Below, piece after piece: positions 33,502 through 42,041 of a DNA stretch of 64,000 bases. Every line of letters starts with the position of its first letter. Position 1 is the stretch's first letter. Origin of the DNA: Micromonospora lupini. Lineage in GTDB: Bacteria > Actinomycetota > Actinomycetes > Mycobacteriales > Micromonosporaceae. A program made the translations under genes and the position numbers. The stretch spans positions 1,989,001 through 2,053,000 of the forward strand of contig NZ_JAPENL010000002.1 in assembly GCF_026342015.1 (NCBI RefSeq). The letters run 5' to 3'. Under the pieces are notes generated by a model that did not search any database, had not been told where the DNA came from, and saw only the letters and a list, made by a program, of their open reading frames with translations.

Positions 33502-35730
33502 ATGCGCCTGAACCGACAGCTGACCGCTGCCCTGGCCGTGCTCGGCCTGGGCCTGGCCAGCCCCACGCCAGCCATGGCCGGCCCCCCGCAGGCCGGCTCC
33601 CCGCAGGCCGGCCTGCCGCAGCCCGGTCACGGTCCCGGTCGTCCCGGTCACACGCCGGCCAGTGCCGGAGCCGAGGACCAGGGCGCGCCCACGTTCTTCG
33701 ACAGTGGGCTCGCCCCGACGCCCTACCAGGGCTGGAACACCTACTTCGGCCTCGGTGGCGACCCCACCGAGGCCGAAGTACGGTCGGTCGCCGACTACAT
33801 GGTCCACAGTGGCCTGCGCGACGCCGGCTACACGTACGTCTGGATCGACGGCAACTGGGCGGCACTCACCCCGCGCGACGAGGCTGGCAAGCTCGTCGCC
33901 GACCCCGCCCGCTTCCCCGGTGGGATGGCCGCGCTTGCCGCGTACATCCACAGCTTGGGGATGAAGGCCGGCATCTACACCGACGCCGGCCCGTACCTGC
34001 CGGGGCAGTGTGGGCTCGGCAGCAACGGCCACTACCAGGCCGACATCGCCCAGTTCGCCGGCTGGGGCTTCGACGCCCTCAAGGCCGACTGGCTGTGCGG
34101 CCGGGCCGCCGGCCTCGACCCGGAGGCCACGTTCCGCGAGCTGGCGCAGGCGGTACGCGAGTCGCCCCGGCCGATGCTGCTCAACATCTGCAACCCGGTC
34201 AGCTCGGACTGGGGTGGCGGCCCGTACACCCCGGAGCAGCTCTCCACCTGGAGCTACACGTACGCGCCGACCATCGCCGACTCGTGGCGGACGTACACCG
34301 ACGTGGGGCTCACCGACCCGAGCCCGCAGTGGGCGTACCCGTGGGTGCTGCGCAACATGGACGTCAACGCGTACCACCCGGCGGCCACCGGGCCGGGGCA
34401 CTACAACGACCCGGACTACCTGTTGCCGATGCGCCCGCTGCCCGACGGCGGGTACGAGCTGAGCCTGGACGAGTCCAAGACGCAGCTCGGCATGTGGGCC
34501 ATCATGGCCGCGCCGCTGGTGATCGGCTCCGACCCGCGCGGCCTGCCGAGCGAGATGATCTCGGCGCTGACCAACCCGGAGATCGTCGCGGTGGACCAGG
34601 ACCCGCTGGTCCGACAGGGCGTCAAGGTCACCGACACCGGCACCGACGCGCAGGTGTGGAGCAAGGTGCTCACCGGGCCCGGGAAGCGGGCGGTAGCGCT
34701 GCTCAACAGGCACGACACCGCCCAGCAGATCACCGTGACCTTCGCCGACGTCGCGCTCGGCGGATCGGTCCGCGTCCGCGACCTGTGGGCCCGCGCCGAC
34801 GTGGACGCGCAGCCGAACACGCCGGGCGTCCAGCCGTTCACCGGCTCGTACACAGTCGAGGTCCCGGCGCACGGCGTGGCCATGCTCGGCCTCACCGGCA
34901 CCGACCAGGTCGCCGGTGCCAACCTCGGTGGCACCGCAAGCGCCAGCCCCGCGCTGGTCCGGGTGGACGACACGCACGCCATGGCCTTCGTCCGCGACGC
35001 GCAGGGCGCGCTGGCGGTCAACACCCGCTCCGGTACGACGTGGGGGACCGTGTGGACCTCGCTCGGCGGCCCGGTCGGCGGTCGGATCCTCGGCCAGCCG
35101 GCCGCGTACGCCTCGCCGAACGGGCGGATCGACGTGTTCGTCCGTGGCACCGACAACGCGGCCTGGCAACGCAGCTACGTCGCCGGTAGGTGGGGACCGT
35201 GGCAGAGCCTCGGCGGCACGCTTACCGACGGCCCGACTGTGGCGTGGACCAGCCCGACGCAGTGGACGCTCGTCGTCCGTGGCGCTGACGGCAAGCTCTG
35301 GTCGCGTACCCCGACCAGCGGCTGGAGCGGCATCGGCGCTCCCGATGACCGGCCGGTCTACGGCCGGCCGAGCGCGGTCGTCGACGACGCCGGCGTGGTG
35401 CACGTCGCCGTGCGCGGCCGCACCGACGAGGTGTGGTGGCGCAGCCGGACCGGCACCACCTGGTCGGCCTGGACCAACCTCGGCGGCACCACGAGCGGCA
35501 GCCCGACGCTGCTCGCCACCGCCGGGCGGGTCTACCTGTTCGCGCTGGCCGCCGACAACCGGCTGTGGCAGCGCAACCTGACCGACGGGGCGTGGGGCGG
35601 CTGGTTCCGTCGCGGCGAGTTCGCCACCGACGCGTTCCGGGGCGCCCCGGGGGCCGCCGCGGGCGCCAACGGCAGCGCCTGGCTGGCCGTGCGCGGCGCG
35701 GACGACCGGGTACACCAGATCGTCCTCTGA
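33502..35730 (+). CDS. Secreted GH27 alpha-galactosidase with C-terminal lectin-type propeller
   Basis: Protein of 742 aa. Sec signal peptide (RLNRQLTAALAVLGLGLASPTPAMA), then a short Gly/Pro/Gln linker with PQAG repeats. The GH27 barrel (about 65-340) has YQGWNTYF, the nucleophile Asp in ALKADWLCG and the acid/base Asp in YNDPDYLLPM. A C-terminal beta domain follows, and residues about 475-742 hold repeated blades with LGG and W.R motifs resembling the PLL-type carbohydrate-binding propeller. It would release galactose from galactomannan or galacto-oligosaccharides outside the cell. RBS GGACAGGAG is 8-10 bases upstream. Confidence 0.92.
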   Translation: MRLNRQLTAALAVLGLGLASPTPAMAGPPQAGSPQAGLPQPGHGPGRPGHTPASAGAEDQGAPTFFDSGLAPTPYQGWNTYFGLGGDPTEAEVRSVADYMVHSGLRDAGYTYVWIDGNWAALTPRDEAGKLVADPARFPGGMAALAAYIHSLGMKAGIYTDAGPYLPGQCGLGSNGHYQADIAQFAGWGFDALKADWLCGRAAGLDPEATFRELAQAVRESPRPMLLNICNPVSSDWGGGPYTPEQLSTWSYTYAPTIADSWRTYTDVGLTDPSPQWAYPWVLRNMDVNAYHPAATGPGHYNDPDYLLPMRPLPDGGYELSLDESKTQLGMWAIMAAPLVIGSDPRGLPSEMISALTNPEIVAVDQDPLVRQGVKVTDTGTDAQVWSKVLTGPGKRAVALLNRHDTAQQITVTFADVALGGSVRVRDLWARADVDAQPNTPGVQPFTGSYTVEVPAHGVAMLGLTGTDQVAGANLGGTASASPALVRVDDTHAMAFVRDAQGALAVNTRSGTTWGTVWTSLGGPVGGRILGQPAAYASPNGRIDVFVRGTDNAAWQRSYVAGRWGPWQSLGGTLTDGPTVAWTSPTQWTLVVRGADGKLWSRTPTSGWSGIGAPDDRPVYGRPSAVVDDAGVVHVAVRGRTDEVWWRSRTGTTWSAWTNLGGTTSGSPTLLATAGRVYLFALAADNRLWQRNLTDGAWGGWFRRGEFATDAFRGAPGAAAGANGSAWLAVRGADDRVHQIVL

Positions 35731-35736
35731 TCCGGA

Positions 35737-35768
35737 GGTGGCGGGCCGCCGACCGGCGGCCCGCCACC
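35737..35768 (+). terminator. Strong hairpin terminator after the GH27 gene
   Basis: Perfect 14-bp stem: 35737-35750 pairs with 35755-35768 around a GACC loop, beginning six bases after the stop codon. No T-tract follows, as is common in high-GC actinobacteria. It probably ends the rightward alpha-galactoside operon. Confidence 0.8.
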
Positions 35769-35866
35769 CAGAGACGGCCGGCAATCGGCCCGCAATCGGC
35801 CCCCGGCCCGCCCGACGCTCGGCCAGCGGCGTCAGCCTCAGCCTCAGCCTCGATTAGAGTTCCGCC

Positions 35867-36397
35867 ATGGACGACGCCTCCCGTGGCATACGTATCAGAC
35901 CCGGTGGCCCGGCAGACGCACCCGCCGTACTGAACATGCTCGACTCGGCGGTGATCTGGATGAACGCTCGCGGCAATACCGAGCAGTGGGGCACGACGCC
36001 GTTCTCGGAGAAGCCCGGCGGGGTCGAGATGGTCGATCGGTACCTGACGGAGAACCTTCCATACATCGCGGAGCTGGACGGCGTGCCGGCCGCAGCCCTG
36101 GTGTTGGACTCCGGGCCCAATCCGCAGGCACCGATCGCGCCCGCGGAAGAGCCCGAGCGGTACGTCCGCCTGCTGGTTTCCGACCGACGATTCGCCGGTC
36201 GACACCTCGGGTCGGCCCTGCTGGCACAAGCCGTGAAGGAGACCCGGCGAGCCGGCGTGCGGCTGCTACGGGTCGACTGCTGGGCGGGCGGCGGCGGCGA
36301 GTTGGTCGCCTTCTACGAGCGTCACGGGTTCACGGCCACCGAAACCTTCCAGGCTGGAGCCTGGCCGGGGCAGGTGCTGGCCCAGCGCCTCGGCTGA
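35867..36397 (+). CDS. GNAT family N-acetyltransferase
   Basis: Protein of 176 aa. GNAT fold with acetyl-CoA binding motif A region (YVRLLVSDRRFAGRHLGSALLAQAVKETRRAG, R-x-x-G-x-G/A-like) and the C-terminal FYERHGFTATETF motif B. Cytosolic acetyl transfer to an amine; the substrate is unknown. It is monocistronic, between the galactosidase terminator and the repeat region. Confidence 0.82.
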   Translation: MDDASRGIRIRPGGPADAPAVLNMLDSAVIWMNARGNTEQWGTTPFSEKPGGVEMVDRYLTENLPYIAELDGVPAAALVLDSGPNPQAPIAPAEEPERYVRLLVSDRRFAGRHLGSALLAQAVKETRRAGVRLLRVDCWAGGGGELVAFYERHGFTATETFQAGAWPGQVLAQRLG

Positions 36398-36481
36398 CCG
36401 GCACGCTCCCGCCGCACCCTCGGACAGCTCCGATGCTGGTTCCACGGCGTGGATCCGGGGACGCGGCCTACGGTCTGCGCC

Positions 36482-36880
36482 AGGTGGGTCCCGGGTCTGC
36501 GGTCGGTGGGTCTGCGGGTTGCGCTCGCTGGGTCTGCGGGTTGCGCTCGCTGGTTCCCGGGTCTGCGCTCAGTGGGCTGCGGGGCATGCGCTCTGGGTCT
36601 GTGGTCCACCCGGGTGGGTCGGGGGCCTCCGGTTGGTGGGTCCCGGGTCTGTGCTTGGGGGTGCGGGGTGTGCGTGTGGGTCTGGGTTTGCGCCTGGTGG
36701 GTCGGGGCCTCCGGTTGGTGGGTTCCGGGTCTGTGCTCGGTGGGGTGCGGAGTGTGCGTGTGGGTCTGCGGTTTGCGCCTGGTGGGTCGGGGGCCTCCGC
36801 TTGGTGGGTCCCGGGTCTGCGCTCGGTGGGGTCCGGGGCATGGGCGCGGTGGGTCCCGGGTTGCGCTCGGTGGGTCGGCG
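36482..36880. repeat. Degenerate GT-rich repeat block in a 600-bp gene-free stretch
   Basis: The gap 36398-37001 has no convincing gene and is dominated by degenerate repeats. A 22-bp unit starts at 36508 and 36530; an about 84-bp unit beginning GGTGGGTCGGGG starts at 36613, 36696 and 36781; the shorter motif GGGTCTGCGCTCGGTGGG recurs throughout. The strand is strongly G/T-biased, unlike coding DNA nearby. Frames through it give low-complexity peptides and are rejected as genes. It lies just past the HNH gene's 3' end. Confidence 0.8.
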
Positions 36881-37001
36881 AGCACCCTGAACGCGACGCA
36901 GGCGTGCGGTCTGCGCTCGTCGGTCCGGTCGCATCTGCTGTTTTCTCGTGAGTGCGCACCGGGAACGCTGCGAGCAGCAGGAAGGTGGCGGGACGCCGGG
37001 G

Positions 37002-38252
37002 CTACGTGCGGCGGTGGTATTGGTTGCGGCGGGGGAGTTGGTCGGGGTCGAGCCAGGCGGGTGGGGTGAACTCGGGGCGGCTGTCGCCGGCCAATCGGAC
37101 GGTCCAGTCGCCGTGGTGGATGTGCCGGTGGTGATGGCCGCAGAGCAGAACGGCGTTCGCGAGGCTGGTGCCGCCGCCGTCGGCCCAGTGGTGGATGTGA
37201 TGGGCGTCGCACCAGCGTGGTGGGCGGTCGCAGCCGGGGAAGGCGCACCCACCGTCACGGAGGACGAGTGCCCGGCGGAGTGCGCCGGTGACGAGCCGAC
37301 GTTGACGGCCGAGGTCGAGGACCTGGCCGCCGCCGCCGAGGACGGCGGGCAGGATGGCGGCGTCGCAGGCGAGCCGGCGGACCGATTCCGGGGTCAGCCC
37401 GAGGCCGGTGTCCAGTGTGCCCGCGTCGAGTTGTCCCACGAGGCCGTCGAAGCTGGTGGTGACGACAAGCTGAGCGACCTCGCCGCCGTGTTCCGGTAGT
37501 TCGCCGGTGCGCAGCGTGAGCCGGCACAGGTCAGCGAGCGCATCGTGTCGGCGTTGCCCGGGAGAGCGCTGATCATCGGGACCTGACGGCGCGGTCAGGG
37601 GGTCGATGGCGGCGCGCAGCAGGCCGGCGGTTTCGGTGTCGAGGGTGCCGGTGAGTCGGAGGCGGCCGTCGGTGAGCGTGGAGAGAGTGACGTGGCGGTC
37701 GCGGGCGGCTCGGCGCGCCTCAGCCTCTAGCGCGGCCTTCGCGGCGGCGTCGGCCACCTCCGGTGCGACGTGGTCGAGGATTCGCATGCTCAGCTTGCGG
37801 AGCAGGGTCGGGTCGAACTGCCCGGCCCATTCCACGAGCACACCCACCGCCTTGTCGGCGACCGTCGTGCCGGCGGTGCTCCGCACGGCGTCGACGGTGT
37901 CGGCGATGACCCGGGCCTGATCGAGCGTGATGTCGGCATCGGCCAATGCCTGTCGTACCCCTGGATTCCCGGTGTCGAGCGCCGCGGCGAGGTCGACGAG
38001 GCGACGGGCGGTGGGGACGGTGAGGCGCAGTCGTTCGCGGAGCCACACCGCCGTGGAGGACGCTCCCTGCGCGGCGGGTGTGCCCCGGCCGTCCAGCTCG
38101 CGGATCAGCGAGAGTTTGACGGCGGCGAGGCGTTGCTCGATGCGGTGCGCCGCATCGAGCGCGGCAACGAGGTCGTCCGTGGGGAGGGCCCAGATGTCGG
38201 TGTCGGCGCAGGCCACCACGGCGCTCTCGGCCTGCGTCAACTCCTCCACCAT
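37002..38252 (-). CDS. DUF222 / HNH endonuclease (13E12-type)
   Basis: Protein of 416 aa. Residues about 25-300 are the all-helical DUF222 domain; the C-terminus is an HNH nuclease with zinc cysteines and histidines (CAFPGCDRPPRWCDAHHIHHWADGGGTSLANAVLLCGHHHRHIHHGDW). ATG 38252 is preferred over an upstream frame that runs into the promoter region. Such genes are numerous in actinobacteria and related to the mycobacterial REP13E12 family; they may be mobile or defensive but activity is rarely shown. It is bordered on both sides by repeat arrays. Confidence 0.9.
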   Translation of the reverse strand: MVEELTQAESAVVACADTDIWALPTDDLVAALDAAHRIEQRLAAVKLSLIRELDGRGTPAAQGASSTAVWLRERLRLTVPTARRLVDLAAALDTGNPGVRQALADADITLDQARVIADTVDAVRSTAGTTVADKAVGVLVEWAGQFDPTLLRKLSMRILDHVAPEVADAAAKAALEAEARRAARDRHVTLSTLTDGRLRLTGTLDTETAGLLRAAIDPLTAPSGPDDQRSPGQRRHDALADLCRLTLRTGELPEHGGEVAQLVVTTSFDGLVGQLDAGTLDTGLGLTPESVRRLACDAAILPAVLGGGGQVLDLGRQRRLVTGALRRALVLRDGGCAFPGCDRPPRWCDAHHIHHWADGGGTSLANAVLLCGHHHRHIHHGDWTVRLAGDSRPEFTPPAWLDPDQLPRRNQYHRRT

Positions 38253-38360
38253 GACCCGAGAATAGAACAGGTGTACGACATTTTCGGCTACCAAGATCCA
38301 TCGATCTTCCGCCACTGGCCCGCCTGCGGCGTCCGGCTCGCCCGGAGCCGCAGCCTGCCC

Positions 38361-38519
38361 GCCGCGCCTGGTCTGCCCGGCCTGCCCGTCCGGTCTGCCC
38401 GCCGCGCCTGGTCTGCCCGGCCTGCCCGTCCGGTCTGCCCGCCGCGCCTGGTCTGCCCGGCCTGCCCGTCCGGTCTGCCCGTCCGGTCTGCCCGTCCGGT
38501 CTGCCCGTCCGGCCTGCTC
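38361..38519. repeat. Tandem array of 40-bp and 13-bp units
   Basis: In the gap 38253-38638 there is no gene. Three 40-bp copies (38361, 38401, 38441), identical or nearly so, are followed by three 13-bp units of the form GTCCGGTCTGCCC (38481, 38494, 38507, the last diverged). The 13-bp unit is itself the end of the 40-bp unit, so the array has nested periodicity. It sits upstream of the HNH gene start and past the end of the HxlR gene. Confidence 0.88.
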
Positions 38520-38638
38520 GCCGCGCCCGGCCTGCCTGCAGCCGCTGGCCTGCCTGCAGTCGTCGGACCGTCGTGAGCTGCCGGACCATCCGGACCGCCG
38601 GGGGGCGGCAGCCCGGTTGCGGTCGGCCGGTCCGGGTG

Positions 38639-39118
38639 TCAGTTGCGGCGGATCAGGCCCGGTCCGGCGGTGATGTCGATGTCGCCGCTCTCGACGTCGT
38701 GTCCGGCTGCGCAGCGGAGCACCGCACGGACTGGTTCGCCGCAGTCGTGGTGGGTGGCGAGGATGCCGGGGCCGGCTTCGTCGGCGCTCCAGGTGTCGCC
38801 CCAGTTGCGCAGCGCGGTGATGACCGGCAGCAGTTCGTGACCCTTGCGGGTGAGTTGGTACTCGTGGCGGGTGCGTTGTCCCGGCTCCCGGTACGGGATC
38901 CGTTCGAGCAGGCCGGCGGCGACCATGTCCTTGAGGCGGGCCGCCATGGCGGGCTCGCCGACGCCGACCCGGTGGACGAAGTCGTCGAAACGACGCGTGC
39001 CGAGCAGTGCCTCGCGCAGGATCAGAATCGTCGAACGGCTGCCCACGATGTCCATGGCCCGTGCGACGGAACAGTTCTCCATCGACCAGGAGTCGCGGTC
39101 GTCCCGTAGGTCCTCCAT
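38639..39118 (-). CDS. HxlR/MarR-like winged-helix regulator
   Basis: Protein of 159 aa with the HxlR fold: N-terminal Cys (MENCSVARAMDIVGSRSTILILREAL), winged helix (FDDFVHRVGVGEPAMAARLKDMVAAGLLERIPY..., then LTRKGHELLPVITALRNWGD). The Cys near the N-terminus can be a redox or electrophile sensor. Divergent from an MFS gene with two similar 23-bp sequences between them, which are probable binding sites. Confidence 0.9.
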   Translation of the reverse strand: MEDLRDDRDSWSMENCSVARAMDIVGSRSTILILREALLGTRRFDDFVHRVGVGEPAMAARLKDMVAAGLLERIPYREPGQRTRHEYQLTRKGHELLPVITALRNWGDTWSADEAGPGILATHHDCGEPVRAVLRCAAGHDVESGDIDITAGPGLIRRN

Positions 39119-39133
39119 GTCACCGAGCCTACC

Positions 39134-39199
39134 TGACTTGCGCCGAGGCTAGCCAGGTGATTGACTGGGGCACTGCTGACTTTTGCCAAGGCAAGCCAG
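39134..39199. promoter_or_regulatory. Two similar 23-bp sites between the HxlR and MFS genes
   Basis: Segments 39134-39156 and 39177-39199 both start TGACTT and end AGCCAG and agree at 19 of 23 positions; their starts are 43 bp apart, about four helical turns. The second contains the perfect 12-bp palindrome TTGCCAAGGCAA. The position between the two start codons suggests operators for the HxlR regulator controlling itself and the exporter. Confidence 0.7.
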
Positions 39200-39224
39200 T
39201 AGGACTCCAACCCGAGGACGCCTT

Positions 39225-40793
39225 GTGACCACCAGCAGCACGGCCCCGACCGGGCCGGCCAGCAGCACGGCCCCGACCGGGCCGGCCGTCGCCACCCGTA
39301 CGTCCGTTCGCGGCTCTCGGCCGGTGACCCTGATCGCCATGTGTCTGGGCGCGATGATCACCTTCCTGCAGATCACTGCGACGGTCTCCGCCCTGACCAC
39401 CATCCAGGCCGACCTTCGGGTCGACCCGACCACGGTGATCTGGATCCCCAGCGCCTACACCCTCGTCGTGGCGAGTCTGGTGCTGTCCGCCGCGACCCTG
39501 GGCAACCGGTACGGCCGCAGGAGCATGTTCGGTGCCGGCGTCGTCGCGATGATCGTCGGCGGCGCCGTAGTGGCCAGCGCCCCCACCGTGGCGTGGGTGA
39601 TCGTCGGTCAGCTGGTCGCGGGCCTCGGCGGCGCCATGATCCTGCCGAACAGCCTGGCGATCCTCGGTGCCACGTTCACCGACCCGCACCGCCGGACCGA
39701 GGTCATCACCGCCTGGTCGGCCGCCTCCGGCATCGGGCTGGCGATCGGCCCGCTCATCGCAGGCGCGCTGCTGCGTCACCATTCGTGGCACAGCGTCTAC
39801 CTGTCGGTGATCGTGCTGGGTGTGGTCACCCTCGTTGTCGCCGCGATCGGGGTGGCCGAGTCGCGGCCCAGCGCCGGACGACTCGACCTGCCCGGTCTGC
39901 TGCTCGGCACCGTCGCCATCGCCGCCGCCGTCTACGCCATGATCCAGGGCGGACGCGACGGCTACGCCAGCCCCGTCGTGGGGACCGCCTGGGTCGTCTC
40001 GGCCGTCGCGCTGGTCACGTTCGTCCTGGTCGAGCTGCGGACCAGCACACCGATGCTTGACGTACGGCTGTTCCGCTCGGCGTCGTTCAGCGCCGTCATG
40101 GTCGTCGCCGCGGTGTCGCTGTTCGGCTTCACCGGCGTGGCGATCCTGCTTGTCCTCTTCCACGAGCGTGCCCAGGCGCTCAGCCCGCTGGACACCGGCT
40201 GGCGGATGCTTGTGCTCTTCGGCGCGTACGTGCTCGTGGCCTTCGCCGCCGGCCGGACCATCCGGCGCACCGGGTTCAAGGCGCCACTCACCCTGGGTCT
40301 GGTCCTCGGCGCGGCGGCCAGTTTCGGGCTGGCGGCGCAGGGGCCGACCACGACGTTCGAGCACCGCTGGGCGTTGTTCGTGTTGTTCGGCGCCGCCAGC
40401 GGGCTGGTGGTGGCCCCGGCCACGGCGGCGGCGCTGGCCAGCGTGGCGCCTGCCCAGGCTGGCATGGCGTCCGGCGCTGTCAACGCCTCCCGTCAGGTCG
40501 GCTCGGTGCTGGGCTCGTCCCTGCTGGGCACGCTGCTCACCACCACGATGGTGGCCGACCTGCCCGACCGCCTCGCCGCGCACCAGGTCGGCGAGCCCAC
40601 CCGTACCGCCGTGCAGGCGGCGGTGGCCGCCGGCGCGACAGGCGACCAGCCGCTGCCCGATCCGGTCCGGGCGGCGCTCGCCGAGGCGATGACCTCCGGA
40701 GTCCAGGCCGGTCTGCGGATCAGCGGCATCGTCTTCCTGGTCACGGCCGTGCTCGCGCTCACCCTCATCCGCAACCGCCCGCACCAGCGCTAG
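39225..40793 (+). CDS. MFS drug exporter, DHA2-like (14 helices)
   Basis: Protein of 522 aa from GTG 39225, eight bases after GAGGA. About 14 membrane helices; motif A-like GNRYGRRSMFGAGVV between helices 2 and 3 and the DHA2-type motif C (SGIGLAIGPLIAGALL). It would export drugs or metabolites with protons. The N-terminus has a perfect 27-bp tandem duplication (39234-39260 and 39261-39287) coding SSTAPTGPA twice. Expression is probably controlled by the divergent HxlR regulator. Confidence 0.9.
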   Translation: MTTSSTAPTGPASSTAPTGPAVATRTSVRGSRPVTLIAMCLGAMITFLQITATVSALTTIQADLRVDPTTVIWIPSAYTLVVASLVLSAATLGNRYGRRSMFGAGVVAMIVGGAVVASAPTVAWVIVGQLVAGLGGAMILPNSLAILGATFTDPHRRTEVITAWSAASGIGLAIGPLIAGALLRHHSWHSVYLSVIVLGVVTLVVAAIGVAESRPSAGRLDLPGLLLGTVAIAAAVYAMIQGGRDGYASPVVGTAWVVSAVALVTFVLVELRTSTPMLDVRLFRSASFSAVMVVAAVSLFGFTGVAILLVLFHERAQALSPLDTGWRMLVLFGAYVLVAFAAGRTIRRTGFKAPLTLGLVLGAAASFGLAAQGPTTTFEHRWALFVLFGAASGLVVAPATAAALASVAPAQAGMASGAVNASRQVGSVLGSSLLGTLLTTTMVADLPDRLAAHQVGEPTRTAVQAAVAAGATGDQPLPDPVRAALAEAMTSGVQAGLRISGIVFLVTAVLALTLIRNRPHQR

Positions 40794-40800
40794 GCCGGCC

Positions 40801-40960
40801 CGGCGACGGCCTCAAGAACCGGGCCAGCACCGGGACCAGGGCCGACCCGGCGACGGCCCCGAGCCACGTCAGCACCGGGACCAGGGCCGTCCCGGCGACG
40901 GCCCCAAGAACCGGGCCAGCACCGGGACCAGGGCCGTCGCCACCGGGACCAGGGCCGAGC
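40801..40960. repeat. Degenerate 45-47-bp tandem repeats between MFS and AKR genes
   Basis: In the 225-bp convergent gap, units beginning CGGCGACGGC start at 40801, 40848 and 40893, each containing CAGCACCGGGACCAGGGCCG; a fourth partial CACCGGGACCAGGGCCG follows at about 40941. No gene is evident. It may act as a terminator region by its GC-rich foldback potential. Confidence 0.7.
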
Positions 40961-41018
40961 CGGCACGGGGTGGCACCCGCGCACGGCCCTGGGCCGCCCC
41001 AGCGCCAGCGGGCCGCGG

Positions 41019-41885
41019 TCAGGCGCCGATGGTGTCCAACTCCGCGATCGCGTCGGCCGGCAGCGTCAGGTCGGCCGCGGCGAGGTTCTCCCGCAGGTGT
41101 GCCAGCGTGGACGTGCCCGGGATCAGCGCGGTGGTGGGGGAGCGTTGCAGCAGCCAGGCCAGGGCGACCTGCTGTGGCGAGGCGCCAACCCGGGTGGCCA
41201 CATCGTTGAGGATGTCGGACTGCAACGGCGTGAATCCGCCGAGCGGGAAGAACGCCGCGAACGCGATGTTCTCCGCCGCGCACCGGTCCACCAGGGCGTC
41301 GTCCTGTCGGTTCGCGAGGTTGTAGAGGTTCTGCACCGTGACCACCGGGGCGATGGCCTGGGCCTCGGTGAGCTGGTCGAGCGTGACGTTGCTGAGCCCG
41401 AGGTGCCGGATCAGCCCCTCCTGCCGCAACTCGGCGAGGGCGCCGAACTGCTCGGACAGGGGATCGTCGCCGGTGCCCTCCGCCACGCCGACCCGCAGGT
41501 TGACCACGTCGAGGACGTCCAGGCCGAGGTGTTGGAGGTTGTCCCGGACCTGGGCCTTCAGCTCCTCAGGCGCCAGCGCCGGGATCCAGGAGCGGTCGGT
41601 GCCGCGCCGCGCGCCGACCTTGGTGACCAGGTGCAGATCCTCGGGGTACGGGTGCAGGGCCTCGCGGATCAGCTCGTTCACCACCACCGGGCCGTAGAAG
41701 TCGCTCGTGTCGATGTGTCGGACGCCCCGGTCGACGGCCTCGCGCAGCACGGCGAGGGCCTGCGTGCGGTCGCGCGGCGGGCCGTAGACACCGGGGCCGG
41801 CGAGCTGCATCGCCCCGTAGCCCATCCGGCTCAGGGTGAGGCCATCGGCGGGGGTCAGGGAGCCGCCGGGAAGGTTGTCGCTCAT
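41019..41885 (-). CDS. Aldo/keto reductase
   Basis: Protein of 288 aa, TIM barrel. Catalytic Asp and Tyr in HIDTSDFYG, Lys in LVTKVG, NADPH-site region near IPGTSTLAHLRENLAAADL. NADPH-dependent carbonyl reduction; substrate unknown. It is divergent from the MmyB-type regulator gene with 156 bp between, which hints at control by that regulator. Confidence 0.9.
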   Translation of the reverse strand: MSDNLPGGSLTPADGLTLSRMGYGAMQLAGPGVYGPPRDRTQALAVLREAVDRGVRHIDTSDFYGPVVVNELIREALHPYPEDLHLVTKVGARRGTDRSWIPALAPEELKAQVRDNLQHLGLDVLDVVNLRVGVAEGTGDDPLSEQFGALAELRQEGLIRHLGLSNVTLDQLTEAQAIAPVVTVQNLYNLANRQDDALVDRCAAENIAFAAFFPLGGFTPLQSDILNDVATRVGASPQQVALAWLLQRSPTTALIPGTSTLAHLRENLAAADLTLPADAIAELDTIGA

Positions 41886-42041
41886 GTCTTATCTCTATCC
41901 GTTGTCGTGGTGGATATGCGAGCGGTCCGAAGATCGGCCTGTGACGACTGTCCGTCGGCATCCGTCCGGCCGGCAGGGCGGGGTGTTCCTGGTAGTGACA
42001 CAGCCAGTCACCGGGCCGCGGGGCGATCTACCGTCAGTGGC

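Noticed and set aside
36449..37069. Rightward 206-codon frame in the repeat block
   Set aside because: Product is a low-complexity Gly/Val/Cys/Trp peptide created by the repeats; no ribosome-binding site or family features.
36322..37258. Long leftward frames rich in Pro/Thr/His
   Set aside because: They are the complement of the G/T-rich repeats and overlap the HNH gene end; not protein-like.
38361..38519. Possible CRISPR array
   Set aside because: Units are contiguous without unique spacers and there are no cas genes; it is a simple tandem repeat.
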